A stretch of 64,000 nucleotides of DNA, taken from Methylobacterium sp. SyP6R (GTDB lineage Bacteria; Pseudomonadota; Alphaproteobacteria; Rhizobiales; Beijerinckiaceae). This document shows, in pieces, positions 7,911 to 15,985 of this stretch. Every line of letters begins with the position of its first letter. Positions within the stretch are counted from its first letter, which is position 1. The translations under genes were made by a program, and so were the position numbers. The notes under the pieces were generated by a model. The model was not told the DNA's origin, made no database searches, and saw nothing but the letters and a program-made list of their open reading frames with translations. Where the stretch lies: NCBI RefSeq assembly GCF_019216885.1, contig NZ_JAAQRC020000001.1, forward strand, positions 5,943,501-6,007,500. Direction: 5' to 3'.

Positions 7911-10900
7911 ATGCGGTTCGAGCGTCGCATCACCACCGCGGGGCAGTCGCCCTACGCCAGCATCCCGTTCCGCAAGGCCGTGAGCGAGATCCGCAATCCG
8001 GACGGGTCGGTGGTGTTCCGCCTCGACGGCATCGACGTGCCGGAGGCCTGGAGCCAGGTCGCCTGCGACGTGCTGGCCCAGAAGTACTTCCGCAAGGCCG
8101 GCGTCCCGAAGGCGCTGAAGAAGGTCGAGGAGAACGGCGTTCCCTCCTTCCTGTGGCGCTCGGTTCCCGACGAGGCGGCCCTGGCCCACCTCCCCGAGGG
8201 TGAGCGCACCGGCTCCGAGGTCTCGGCGACGCAGGTCTTCGATCGGCTGGCCGGCTGCTGGACCTACTGGGGCTGGAAGGGCGGCTACTTCACCAGCGAG
8301 GAGGATGCGAGCGCCTTCCACGACGAGCTGCGCGCCATGCTCGCCCGCCAGATGGTGGCGCCGAACTCGCCGCAATGGTTCAACACCGGCCTGCACTGGG
8401 CCTACGGCATCGACGGCCCGGCGCAAGGGCACTTCTACGTCGACTACAAGACCGGCGAGCTGACCCAGTCGGCGACCGCCTACGAGCACCCGCAGCCCCA
8501 CGCCTGTTTCATCCAGTCCGTCGCCGACGACCTCGTCAACGAGGGCGGCATCATGGACCTGTGGGTGCGGGAAGCCCGCCTGTTCAAGTACGGCTCGGGC
8601 ACCGGCTCGAATTTTTCGCGCCTGCGCGGCGAGAACGAGAAGCTCGCCGGCGGCGGCAAGTCCTCGGGCCTGATGAGCTTCCTCAAGATCGGCGACCGGG
8701 CGGCCGGGGCGATCAAGTCCGGCGGCACGACGCGCCGCGCCGCCAAGATGGTGATCGTCGACATCGACCATCCGGACGTCGAGGCCTTCATCGACTGGAA
8801 GGTCAAGGAGGAGCAGAAGGTCGCGGCGCTCGTCACCGGGTCCAAGGTGGTGTCCAAGCACCTCAAGGCGGTGATGAAGGCCTGCGTCAACTGCGAGGCC
8901 GCCGGTGACGCCTGCTTCGATCCCGAGCGCAACCCGGCGCTGAAGCGCGAGGTCAAGGCCGCCCGCAAGGCGATGGTGCCGGATGCCGCGATCAAGCGGG
9001 TGATCCAGTATGCCCGCCAGGGCTACACCGACATCTCCTTCCCGATCTACGACACCGACTGGGATTCGGAAGCCTACCTCACCGTCGCCGGCCAGAACTC
9101 GAACAACTCGGTCTCGCTCACCGACGATTTTTTGCGCGCGGTTGACGCTGACGCCGACTGGACCCTGAGCCAGCGCACCACCGGCAAGCCGGCCAAGACC
9201 GTCAAGGCGGCGGAGCTGTGGGACAAGATCGCGGAGGCCGCCTGGGCCTCGGCCGATCCGGGCCTGCACTTCAACACCACGATGAACGACTGGCATACCT
9301 GCCCGGTGGGCGGGCGGATCCGGGCCTCGAACCCGTGCTCCGAGTACATGTTCCTCGACGACACCGCCTGCAACCTCGCCTCCGCGAACCTGCTGGCGCT
9401 CTACGACCGCGGGGCGAAGCGCTTCGACGTCGAGGGCTACGAGCACCTGTGCCGGCTCTGGACCGTGGTCCTCGAGATCTCGGTGCTGATGGCGCAGTTC
9501 CCGAGCCGCGAGATCGCCGATCTCTCCTACAAGTACCGCACGCTCGGCCTCGGCTACGCCAATATCGGCGGACTGCTCATGACCATGGGCCTGTCCTACG
9601 ATTCCCGTGAGGGCCGGGCTCTCGCCGGTGCGCTCACCGCCATCATGACCGGCGTGTCCTACGCCACCTCGGCCGAGATGGCGCGCGAGCTCGGGCCGTT
9701 CCCGGCCTACGAGGAGAATGCCGACGCGATGCTGCGGGTGATCCGCAACCATCGCCGCGCCGCCCACGGCGAGGCCACCGGCTACGAGTTCCTCAACACC
9801 AACCCGGTGCCGCTCGACCATGCCGGCTGCCCGCAGGGCGAGCTGGTGGAGCATGCGCGTGCCGCCTGGGACCGGGCGCTCGCGCTCGGCGAGGAGCACG
9901 GCTACCGCAACGCGCAATCCACCGTCATCGCGCCGACCGGCACGATCGGCCTCGTCATGGATTGCGACACCACCGGCATCGAGCCCGACTTCGCCCTGGT
10001 GAAGTTCAAGAAGCTGGCCGGCGGCGGCTACTTCAAGATCATCAACCGGGCGGTGCCGGATGCCCTGCGCAGCCTCGGCTACCGCGAGGCCGAGATCGCC
10101 GAGATCGAGGCCTACGCCGTCGGCCACGGCTCGCTCGGCCAGGCCCCGGCGATCAACCCGGGCAGCTTGCGCGCCAAGGGCTTCACCGACGACAAGATCG
10201 CGGCGGTGGAAGCGGGCCTGAAGTCGGCTTTCGACATCAAGTTCGTGTTCAACCGCTGGACGCTCGGCGAGGACTTCCTCACCCAGACCCTGAAGGTGCC
10301 GGCCGACAAGCTCGCCGACCCGTCCTTCGACCTGCTCTCGTTCCTGGGCTTCAGCCGCAAGGACATCGAGGCCGCCAACGTCCACGTGTGCGGGGCGATG
10401 ACGCTCGAGGGCGCGCCGCACCTCAAGGTGGAGCATTACCCGGTCTTCGACTGCGCCAATCCGTGCGGCCGGATCGGCAAGCGCTACCTCTCGGTCGAGA
10501 GCCACATCCGCATGATGGCGGCGGCGCAGCCCTTCATCTCGGGGGCGATCTCCAAGACCATCAACATGCCGAACGACGCCACGGTCGAGGATTGCAAGAA
10601 CGCCTACCGGCTGTCCTGGACCCTGGCGCTGAAGGCCAACGCCCTCTACCGCGACGGCTCGAAGCTGTCGCAGCCGCTCAACGCCGCCCTCATCAGCGAC
10701 GAGTCGGAGGACGAGGACGAGACGGTCGAGGCCATCCTGGCGCAGCCGGCGGTGGCGAAGACCGTGGCGGTGACGGAGAAGATCGTCGAGCGGATCGTCG
10801 AGCGCGTCGAGCGCCTGCGCTCCCAGGAGAAGCTCCCGAGCCGCCGCAAGGGCTACACCCAGAAGGCCAAGATCGGCGGCCACACCATCTTCCTGCGCAC

Positions 10901-11633
10901 CGGCGAGTACGACGACGGGCGTCTGGGGGAGATCTTCCTCGACATGAACAAGGAGGGCTCGGCGCTCCGGGCCTTCATCAACAACTTCGCGATCTCGGTC
11001 TCGCTCGGCCTGCAATACGGCGTGCCGCTGGAGGAGTACGTCGACGCCTTCACCTTCACCCGGTTCGAGCCGGCCGGCTTCGTCCAGGGCAACGACGCGA
11101 TCAAGAATGCCACCTCGGTCCTCGACTACGTGTTCCGCGAGCTGGCGATCTCGTATCTCGGCCGCAACGACCTCGCCCATGTCGACCTCTCGGAGATCGG
11201 CAACGCGGCGACCGGCGTGAGCCCGGCCAAGCCCTCGGCCTCGGATTCGGTGCCGGCCCACAACGTCGTGTCGCGCGGCCTGCTGCGCGGCTCCGGCGAC
11301 CGTCTGACCCTGATCCATGGCGGTCCCGGCGGCGCGACGGCCGGTGTTGCGGCCCCGAGCACGGGCCAGTCGGCTCCTGCGGGCGGGACGGTCGTGGCGG
11401 TGCGCGGTGCGGTGGCGCTCAAGACAGAACCAAACTCCGATATGGACAGTGTGAAGTTAGGGTTCTCGAGCCCTGACAGTGACAACAAGACGATGCTAGC
11501 CGCCAAACGCGTCGAGGCTCGCCTGAAAGGTTACGTTGGTGAGGCATGCCCCGAGTGCGCAAACTTCACATTGGTAAGAAATGGAACGTGCTTGAAGTGC
11601 GACACATGCGGGAGCACAACAGGCTGCTCATAA
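7911..11633 (+). CDS. nrdJ: Adenosylcobalamin-dependent ribonucleoside-diphosphate reductase (class II)
   Basis: Reduces ribonucleotides to deoxyribonucleotides using adenosylcobalamin. 1240 residues from ATG 7911 (MRFERRITT), chosen over the upstream in-frame start at 7578 because the added residues are Arg/Pro-rich and overlap the regulatory region. Seen in order: [24 protein letters not shown] with a redox Cys, [18 protein letters not shown] (the N-C-E radical-site block, about residue 473), [10 protein letters not shown] (about 850), a TSCPD-type domain (about 980-1090) and a C-terminal Cys ribbon CPECANF...CLKCDTCG that relays electrons to the active site. Odd: from about 11421 on, codon use becomes AT-rich while the protein stays family-like, as if the 3' end had been replaced by a foreign allele. 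The DNA remains AT-rich into the next gene. Confidence 0.97.
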   Translation: MRFERRITTAGQSPYASIPFRKAVSEIRNPDGSVVFRLDGIDVPEAWSQVACDVLAQKYFRKAGVPKALKKVEENGVPSFLWRSVPDEAALAHLPEGERTGSEVSATQVFDRLAGCWTYWGWKGGYFTSEEDASAFHDELRAMLARQMVAPNSPQWFNTGLHWAYGIDGPAQGHFYVDYKTGELTQSATAYEHPQPHACFIQSVADDLVNEGGIMDLWVREARLFKYGSGTGSNFSRLRGENEKLAGGGKSSGLMSFLKIGDRAAGAIKSGGTTRRAAKMVIVDIDHPDVEAFIDWKVKEEQKVAALVTGSKVVSKHLKAVMKACVNCEAAGDACFDPERNPALKREVKAARKAMVPDAAIKRVIQYARQGYTDISFPIYDTDWDSEAYLTVAGQNSNNSVSLTDDFLRAVDADADWTLSQRTTGKPAKTVKAAELWDKIAEAAWASADPGLHFNTTMNDWHTCPVGGRIRASNPCSEYMFLDDTACNLASANLLALYDRGAKRFDVEGYEHLCRLWTVVLEISVLMAQFPSREIADLSYKYRTLGLGYANIGGLLMTMGLSYDSREGRALAGALTAIMTGVSYATSAEMARELGPFPAYEENADAMLRVIRNHRRAAHGEATGYEFLNTNPVPLDHAGCPQGELVEHARAAWDRALALGEEHGYRNAQSTVIAPTGTIGLVMDCDTTGIEPDFALVKFKKLAGGGYFKIINRAVPDALRSLGYREAEIAEIEAYAVGHGSLGQAPAINPGSLRAKGFTDDKIAAVEAGLKSAFDIKFVFNRWTLGEDFLTQTLKVPADKLADPSFDLLSFLGFSRKDIEAANVHVCGAMTLEGAPHLKVEHYPVFDCANPCGRIGKRYLSVESHIRMMAAAQPFISGAISKTINMPNDATVEDCKNAYRLSWTLALKANALYRDGSKLSQPLNAALISDESEDEDETVEAILAQPAVAKTVAVTEKIVERIVERVERLRSQEKLPSRRKGYTQKAKIGGHTIFLRTGEYDDGRLGEIFLDMNKEGSALRAFINNFAISVSLGLQYGVPLEEYVDAFTFTRFEPAGFVQGNDAIKNATSVLDYVFRELAISYLGRNDLAHVDLSEIGNAATGVSPAKPSASDSVPAHNVVSRGLLRGSGDRLTLIHGGPGGATAGVAAPSTGQSAPAGGTVVAVRGAVALKTEPNSDMDSVKLGFSSPDSDNKTMLAAKRVEARLKGYVGEACPECANFTLVRNGTCLKCDTCGSTTGCS

Positions 11634-11656
11634 AATGAGTCTTAAATAAATACGTT

Positions 11657-11686
11657 GGGTGCAGCCTGTTGTATCAGACTGCACCC
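11657..11686 (+). terminator. Hairpin after nrdJ
   Basis: gggtgcag (11657-11664) pairs perfectly with ctgcaccc (11679-11686) around a 14-base loop, 23 bp past the nrdJ stop. It is followed by aaaa rather than a T-run, so it is at best a weak intrinsic terminator; it may also limit translation from the GTG at 11659. Confidence 0.45.
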
Positions 11687-11712
11687 AAAATGATTCAAAT
11701 TCGGGGCATGAC

Positions 11713-12363
11713 GTGTTTAGCGACAGGCCAGCAAAATTCCGCAGTTATGATACTGTTGTAGGCATAGCGGAGAAGGCGCGCCAGAAGGCTGGCCTATCAA
11801 CTGAGATAAATGTAAACTTACCTGATTATATAAATGGCTTTTTGCGATTGAGGGTTGGCTTGCCTATAGAGGTCCGTATATTTTTAAAGGGCGAGCACAA
11901 TGCGCGAGCATTTGTTGAATTCAAGAAGGACGAAAACATAGTTTTAAATGTAGAAGATGCTACATGGTTTCAAGCCGAGAGAAATTTTCCCGACGCAAAA
12001 TTTGTGATGGCGCATGAAGTAGGCCACATCATTATGCACAGACATGACGCGCTTGCATACTCAGATGCTCCCTACTTTTTTATCAGGTCACTTACCGACG
12101 AGGAGCGGGTTGAGCCACAGGCGAACTGGTTCGCGGATGCCTTCATTGCGCCTATCAGCATGCTCGAAGGAATTCGAAACGTGTATGACGTAGCGGATCT
12201 TCTGAACGTTCCTGAGACATGTGCGCGTAGGCAATTGGAGCGCATGCTTGATGATCAAAGGCGCCGGGGATTGATCACCGGCTTTGATGACATGTGCTCG
12301 CAATGCGGCGGACTAACGGTTGATGGTAGCGGACAATGCATGAGCTGCCGCGGCTGCAAATAG
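11713..12363 (+). CDS. ImmA/IrrE family metallo-endopeptidase with C-terminal Cys ribbon
   Basis: About 216 residues from GTG 11713 (an in-frame GTG at 11659 is possible but falls inside a hairpin). The zinc protease core is clear: FVMAHEVGHIIMHRH gives the HExxH metal site, and VEPQANWFADAFIAPISML supplies the downstream Glu ligand of the ImmA/IrrE family, which cleaves phage or ICE repressors or DdrO-type regulators. A small wing-like helix region follows (VADLLNVPETCARRQLERML). The protein ends in CSQC-x10-CMSC-RG-CK (12295-12360), a ribbon with exactly the Cys spacing of the NrdJ tail encoded just upstream. The DNA is much AT-richer than neighbours, so horizontal origin is likely. No cognate repressor or integrase lies nearby, and no target can be named. 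Confidence 0.85.
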   Translation: MFSDRPAKFRSYDTVVGIAEKARQKAGLSTEINVNLPDYINGFLRLRVGLPIEVRIFLKGEHNARAFVEFKKDENIVLNVEDATWFQAERNFPDAKFVMAHEVGHIIMHRHDALAYSDAPYFFIRSLTDEERVEPQANWFADAFIAPISMLEGIRNVYDVADLLNVPETCARRQLERMLDDQRRRGLITGFDDMCSQCGGLTVDGSGQCMSCRGCK

Positions 12364-12424
12364 ATAAATCATAATAATTAAAATTTTCCGACTAATCAAT
12401 AACCGATCAGATCAAAAATCTCCA

Positions 12425-12466
12425 TGTCATACTAGCGCCGCGCAGAGGAACCAGAGATAACGAGGA
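12425..12466. repeat. Degenerate copy of the TCGTCATTCC...GGGATGACGAGG repeat
   Basis: The string catactagcgccgcgcagag and the following aaccagagataacgaggag resemble the repeat at 5905-5956 with many substitutions. It lies just past the AT-rich strip that follows the ImmA-like gene (12364-12424) and marks the return to GC-rich sequence. No gene is supported between 12364 and 12945. Confidence 0.4.
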
Positions 12467-12610
12467 GAGTTACAACTGTCGCTCCGACCCCCCTGGAAAG
12501 CGCCGCCCCAATCGGCGATGATCCTGCCCGTCGGCCGCCCCGCCCCATCCGGGGGTATCGGTTCCGCGGGTGGTATGGCTGTGCGGGGAAAGAAGAGGCG
12601 TAGGATTTCT

Positions 12611-12802
12611 CCTCTCCCCGCGGGCGGGGAGAGGGCCGTGTCGCCGTTCAGGGGACACGGCAAGCGGAGGCGAAGCCGGAGCGAGGGTGAGGGGGTGTCG
12701 CCGGAAGAGGCTCCTCCGGAGACACCCCCTCACCCTCGCCCTTCGGGCTACCTTCGCCCCCGACAAGGGGGGCGAAGGCCTCTCCCCGCCCGCGGGGAGA
12801 GG
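12611..12802. repeat. Long nested palindromic repeat, family 1 copy A
   Basis: About 190 bp. Outer arms cctctccccgcgggcgggga (from 12611) and its complement ending at 12802 are each themselves palindromic. Inner arms gcgagggtgagggggtgtc (12681-12699) and gacaccccctcaccctcgc (12721-12739) pair perfectly. The whole can fold into a multi-branched hairpin. A second copy with the same architecture lies at 52814-53031. No coding content; such elements in GC-rich alphaproteobacteria are dispersed intergenic repeats. Confidence 0.8.
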
Positions 12803-12945
12803 GGTTTCCTGCGTCACTTCTTTTCCAGACAGCTCTGCACGGGCGGAGACAGGAAAAATTCCGCGCTGAGCCCAGTCCCGGACGGTCTCTCCCCGAGAAA
12901 GTCGATACGAAACCCTGCGATGTGGTGGCGTTCCAGAGCGTATCG

Positions 12946-13653
12946 ATGATCGAAGCCCCCGTCGAAGCCTCCTCGGCAGGCTCGCTCCCGGCCTCCCCCG
13001 ATGCCCAGCCCCGCCCCTCCCTCACCGAGCAGGCCGCCGCCGCCCTGCGCCGGCTGATCCTGCTCAACCTGCTTCCCCCCGGCGAGGTCCTGAACGAGCC
13101 CGACCTGGTGGCCCGGCTCGGCGTCTCGCGGACGCCGGTGCGCGAGGCCCTGAAGCTGCTCGCCGGCGAGGGCCTGGTCACGCTCCGGCGCAACCGGGCG
13201 GCCCTGGTGGCGCGGCTCGATCCCGCCGACCTCGTGCCGCTGTTCGAGCTGGAAATGGCGCTGGAGAGCTTTTGCGCCGGGCTCGCGGCCGATCGGATGA
13301 CCACCGCCGAGATCGACCGGCTCGACCGGCTCCAGGCCGCCCTGGAGGCGGCGCGGGACGACCGCGACGCCTATACCCGCCTCAACCGCCAGGCCCACCG
13401 GCTGATCGTGACCGCCGCCCGCAGCCCGGCCATCGCCGAGGCCCATGGCCGGGCCTTCGCCCGGCTGGAGCGGGCGCGTAACTTCGCCCTCGCGGCCGAC
13501 GGACGGGTGGCGGAATCTTTGGCCGAGCACCGGGCGATCCTGGAGGCCTTGCGGGCCCGGGAGCCGGAGCGCGCCCGCACCCTGATGCAGGCCCATGTCG
13601 CCCGTACCCAATCCCTGCTGGTGGTGCGCCTGACCGAGGGACCGCGCCGATGA
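12946..13653 (+). CDS. GntR family transcriptional regulator (FadR/FCD type)
   Basis: 235 residues from ATG 12946 (an in-frame GTG at 12922 is possible). The N-terminal winged helix is clear: LTEQAAAALRRLILLNLLPPG, then ARLGVSRTPVREALKLLAGEGLV, the recognition helix of the GntR family, followed by RRNRAALVARL. The C-terminal half is the all-helical FCD ligand domain (FELEMALESFCAGLAADRM..., Asp/His-bearing helices such as RQAHRLIVTAARSPAI and AEHRAILEALRA). FCD regulators usually sense small carboxylic acids. It overlaps the next gene by 4 bp, so regulator and racemase-like enzyme form one unit. A palindrome at 14453-14470 upstream of the alcohol dehydrogenase is a candidate operator. Confidence 0.9.
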   Translation: MIEAPVEASSAGSLPASPDAQPRPSLTEQAAAALRRLILLNLLPPGEVLNEPDLVARLGVSRTPVREALKLLAGEGLVTLRRNRAALVARLDPADLVPLFELEMALESFCAGLAADRMTTAEIDRLDRLQAALEAARDDRDAYTRLNRQAHRLIVTAARSPAIAEAHGRAFARLERARNFALAADGRVAESLAEHRAILEALRAREPERARTLMQAHVARTQSLLVVRLTEGPRR

Positions 13654-14327
13654 CCGATACGACGGACGCTGCCCCCCTGGCCCTCGGGGTGATCCTGCCC
13701 TCGTCGAACCGGGTGGTGGAGCGGGCGACGGAAGCGCGGCTCGCCGGCCGGCCCGTCGCCGCCTGCTACGCCCGGGTGCCCTACGGGGCGATGCTCAGGG
13801 GCGAGGGTTACGACGAATCGGTCTTCCTCACCGCCGCCGATCTCCTGACGGATGCCGGCGTGGCGGCCCTGTGCTGGAACGCCACCCGCGGCGCCGCCCT
13901 CGGCTTCACGCCCGACGAGCGCCTGTGCGCGACCGTGACCCGCCGCACCGGCCTGCCGATGGTGACGACGGCGCTCGCGGCCCGCGATCGGATCCGCGAC
14001 GGCGGCTATCGCCGCCTCGGCCTCGTGGTGCAGGGCGGGACGGAGGAGGCCGAATTGGTCGGCGCCCGCTTCGCGCAAGCCGGCATCGCGATCGGCGCCG
14101 CCCGCACCCTCGGCATCACCGAGAACCGCCTGGCTGCCGCGGTGAGCCCGTCGCGCCTCGAAGCGGCGGCGCGGGAAGCGGCCCAAGGGTCCGACGCGGT
14201 GCTGATCTGGAGCACCAACCTCCCCGGCTGGCGCCTGCCGGCCGTGCTCGACGGCGTACCGCTCCTCGATGCGACGAGCCTCGGCACCGAGGCGCTGCTG
14301 AGGGCCGCCGGGCTGTCGGTCACCTGA
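13650..14327 (+). CDS. Asp/Glu racemase superfamily protein (maleate isomerase/arylmalonate decarboxylase-like)
   Basis: 225 residues. The opening LALGVILPSSNRVVE is the signature of the maleate cis-trans isomerase/arylmalonate decarboxylase branch of the Asp/Glu/hydantoin racemase superfamily. The first catalytic Cys position is filled in AALCWNATRGAALG. The second half has LIWSTNLPGW, where the usual C-T-N has become S-T-N, so this is a one-Cys enzyme unless another Cys substitutes; that argues against classical racemisation or maleate isomerisation. Lies in an operon (ATGA overlap) with the GntR regulator and upstream of an iron alcohol dehydrogenase. Substrate not assignable. Confidence 0.8.
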   Translation: MTDTTDAAPLALGVILPSSNRVVERATEARLAGRPVAACYARVPYGAMLRGEGYDESVFLTAADLLTDAGVAALCWNATRGAALGFTPDERLCATVTRRTGLPMVTTALAARDRIRDGGYRRLGLVVQGGTEEAELVGARFAQAGIAIGAARTLGITENRLAAAVSPSRLEAAAREAAQGSDAVLIWSTNLPGWRLPAVLDGVPLLDATSLGTEALLRAAGLSVT

Positions 14328-14452
14328 CGCAAATCCGTCATGGCATCCCTGCGGTGCGCCGCGCGGATCGCCCGTTCTGAGCAGGTTTCGCATAAGTGGC
14401 TGCCGGCTTTGCGATGGAAACCTGCGACGAAACAGGAATCTCAGCGGGCGAA

Positions 14453-14470
14453 GCGTTGGCGTACCAACGC
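14453..14470. promoter_or_regulatory. Candidate GntR/FCD operator palindrome
   Basis: gcgttgg-cgta-ccaacgc, 7-bp perfect arms with a 4-bp centre. TTGG-N4-CCAA resembles the TTGGTnnACCAA-like sites of FadR/FCD regulators. It lies 122 bp upstream of the iron alcohol dehydrogenase gene and downstream of the GntR gene. The rest of the gap 14328-14592 shows no gene. Confidence 0.35.
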
Positions 14471-14592
14471 AAGTCCGCTTAGGGTCGACCTACGCCCGGC
14501 AAGAGGCGCGCGGGAGGAGACGGGACGGGCGCCGCGGCACCGGCCCGCATCCGCGCGCCGCCTCTCGGGCTCCGGTCACAGCAGGCAGCCCC

Positions 14593-15738
14593 ATGAGCCT
14601 CATCACCTATCTCACCCGGATCCAGTTCGAGCGCGGCGCCGTCCGGCTGATCGGCGAGGAGCTGGCGCTTCTCGGCGCACGCCGGCCGCTCGTCGTCACC
14701 GATCGAGGCGTCGTGGCGGCCGGCCTGATCGCCCGCGTCCTCGACGCCGCCGGCCTGCCCGCCACCACCCCGGTCTTCGACGGCACGCCAGAGAACCCGA
14801 CCGAGGAGGCGACGCTGGAGGCCCGCGACCGCTTCAAGGTGGAAGGGTGCGATTCGGTGATCGCGGTCGGCGGCGGCTCGCCGCTGGACCTCGCCAAGGG
14901 CGTGGCCCTGCTCGCCACCCACGACGAGCCGCTGGCCACCTACGCCGCCATCCTCGGCGGCATCCCGCGCATCCGGGCCGACCAGCCTCCGGTGATCGCC
15001 GTGCCGACCACCGCCGGCACCGGGAGCGAGGTCGGCCGGGCGGCGCTGATCACGCTGGCCGACGGGCGCAAGCTCGGCTTCATCTCGCCCCACCTGATCC
15101 CGAACGTGGCGATCTGCGACCCCGAGCTGACGCTGGGCCTGCCCCCCGGCCTCACCGCCGCCACCGGCATGGACGCACTGACCCACTGCATCGAGACTTA
15201 CCTGAGCCCCCGCCACAACCCGCCGGCCGAGGCGATCGCCCTCGACGGGCTCGCCCGCGCCACCCGCTCGCTCGCCCGCGCGGTCCGCAACGGCGCCGAC
15301 ATCGAGGCGCGCGAGGACATGATGATGGCCGCGCTCGAAGGCGGCATGACCTTCCAGAAGGGTTTGGGCGCCGTCCACTCGATGTCGCACGCGCTCGGCG
15401 GCCTGAAGGCCAAGCGCCTGCATCACGGCACCCTCAACGCGGTGATCCTGCCCCACCTGCTGCGCTTCAACGCGCCGGCCTGCGAGGCGAAGTATGGTGC
15501 GCTGCGCCGGGCGATGGGTCTGCCCGAGGGCGCCGACCTCGCCGCCGCGATCGAGTCCCTAAACCGCGACCTCGGCCTGCCGACGGATCTTGCCGCCATG
15601 GGCGTGACGGAGGCCGATTGCGAGGCGCTGATCACGCGTGCGGTCGAGGACCACTCGACGGCGACCAACGGCCGGCCGGTCGGGGCGGAGGAGTTTCGGG
15701 CGTTGTTCCGGGCGTCGCTGCACGGGCGGGGGGTGTGA
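14593..15738 (+). CDS. Iron-containing alcohol dehydrogenase
   Basis: 381 residues, the standard length of the group III (Fe-dependent) alcohol dehydrogenases. N-terminal NAD-binding domain with VIAVGGGSPLDLAKGVALL and IAVPTTAGTGSEVGRAA; C-terminal metal domain with GMDALTHCIETYLSP (Asp/His ligands), a second His block VHSMSHALGG, and HHGTLNAVILPHLLRFN. The family oxidises alcohols or reduces aldehydes, including maleylacetate reductase members, which would fit a carboxylate catabolic cluster. The ATG at 14593 starts the conserved N-terminus. Neighbours are the racemase-like gene upstream and the LysR gene convergent downstream. Confidence 0.93.
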   Translation: MSLITYLTRIQFERGAVRLIGEELALLGARRPLVVTDRGVVAAGLIARVLDAAGLPATTPVFDGTPENPTEEATLEARDRFKVEGCDSVIAVGGGSPLDLAKGVALLATHDEPLATYAAILGGIPRIRADQPPVIAVPTTAGTGSEVGRAALITLADGRKLGFISPHLIPNVAICDPELTLGLPPGLTAATGMDALTHCIETYLSPRHNPPAEAIALDGLARATRSLARAVRNGADIEAREDMMMAALEGGMTFQKGLGAVHSMSHALGGLKAKRLHHGTLNAVILPHLLRFNAPACEAKYGALRRAMGLPEGADLAAAIESLNRDLGLPTDLAAMGVTEADCEALITRAVEDHSTATNGRPVGAEEFRALFRASLHGRGV

Positions 15739-15820
15739 GCGGCCTGCTTCGATAGAAGTCCGATCTTGAGAACGGCATCCTGACACACGTGTCGCGGAAA
15801 ATTTTTCAACCCCACCCGCG

Positions 15821-15950
15821 ACCTCATGCTGAGGTGCGGGCGATCGAAGATCGCTGAGCCTCGAAGGAGGGCTCCAGGGATCGCAGAGATTTCTGGAGCC
15901 CTCCTTCGAGGTCAGTCGATCTTTGATCGACTAACGCCTCAGGATGAGGT
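15821..15950. repeat. Palindromic repeat of the CTCATxCTGAGGTG family (copy 1)
   Basis: Outer arms acctcatgctgaggt (15821-15835) and cctcaggatgaggt (15937-15950). Inner arms tcgaaggagggctccag and ctggagccctccttcga pair perfectly, with a further gcgatcgaagatcgc stem. A second copy lies at 21449-21685 and is interrupted by another repeat. Located between convergent genes (alcohol dehydrogenase and LysR). Confidence 0.8.
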
Positions 15951-15985
15951 GGAGGATGGGATCGACAGGTGAGCCGCCCCATTTC

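Noticed and set aside
7737..11318. Very long open frame on the minus strand opposite nrdJ
   Set aside because: Shadow of nrdJ caused by GC-rich codon structure: Arg/Gly/Val-rich composition, no motifs, no ribosome binding site.
11659..12363. Prophage or complete ICE around the ImmA-like gene
   Set aside because: No integrase, repressor, relaxase or structural genes on either side; only one cargo gene.
12611..12802. Long palindromes considered as CRISPR or as an attenuator
   Set aside because: No regularly spaced identical repeats with unique spacers and no cas genes; arms are nested palindromes, so a dispersed repeat.
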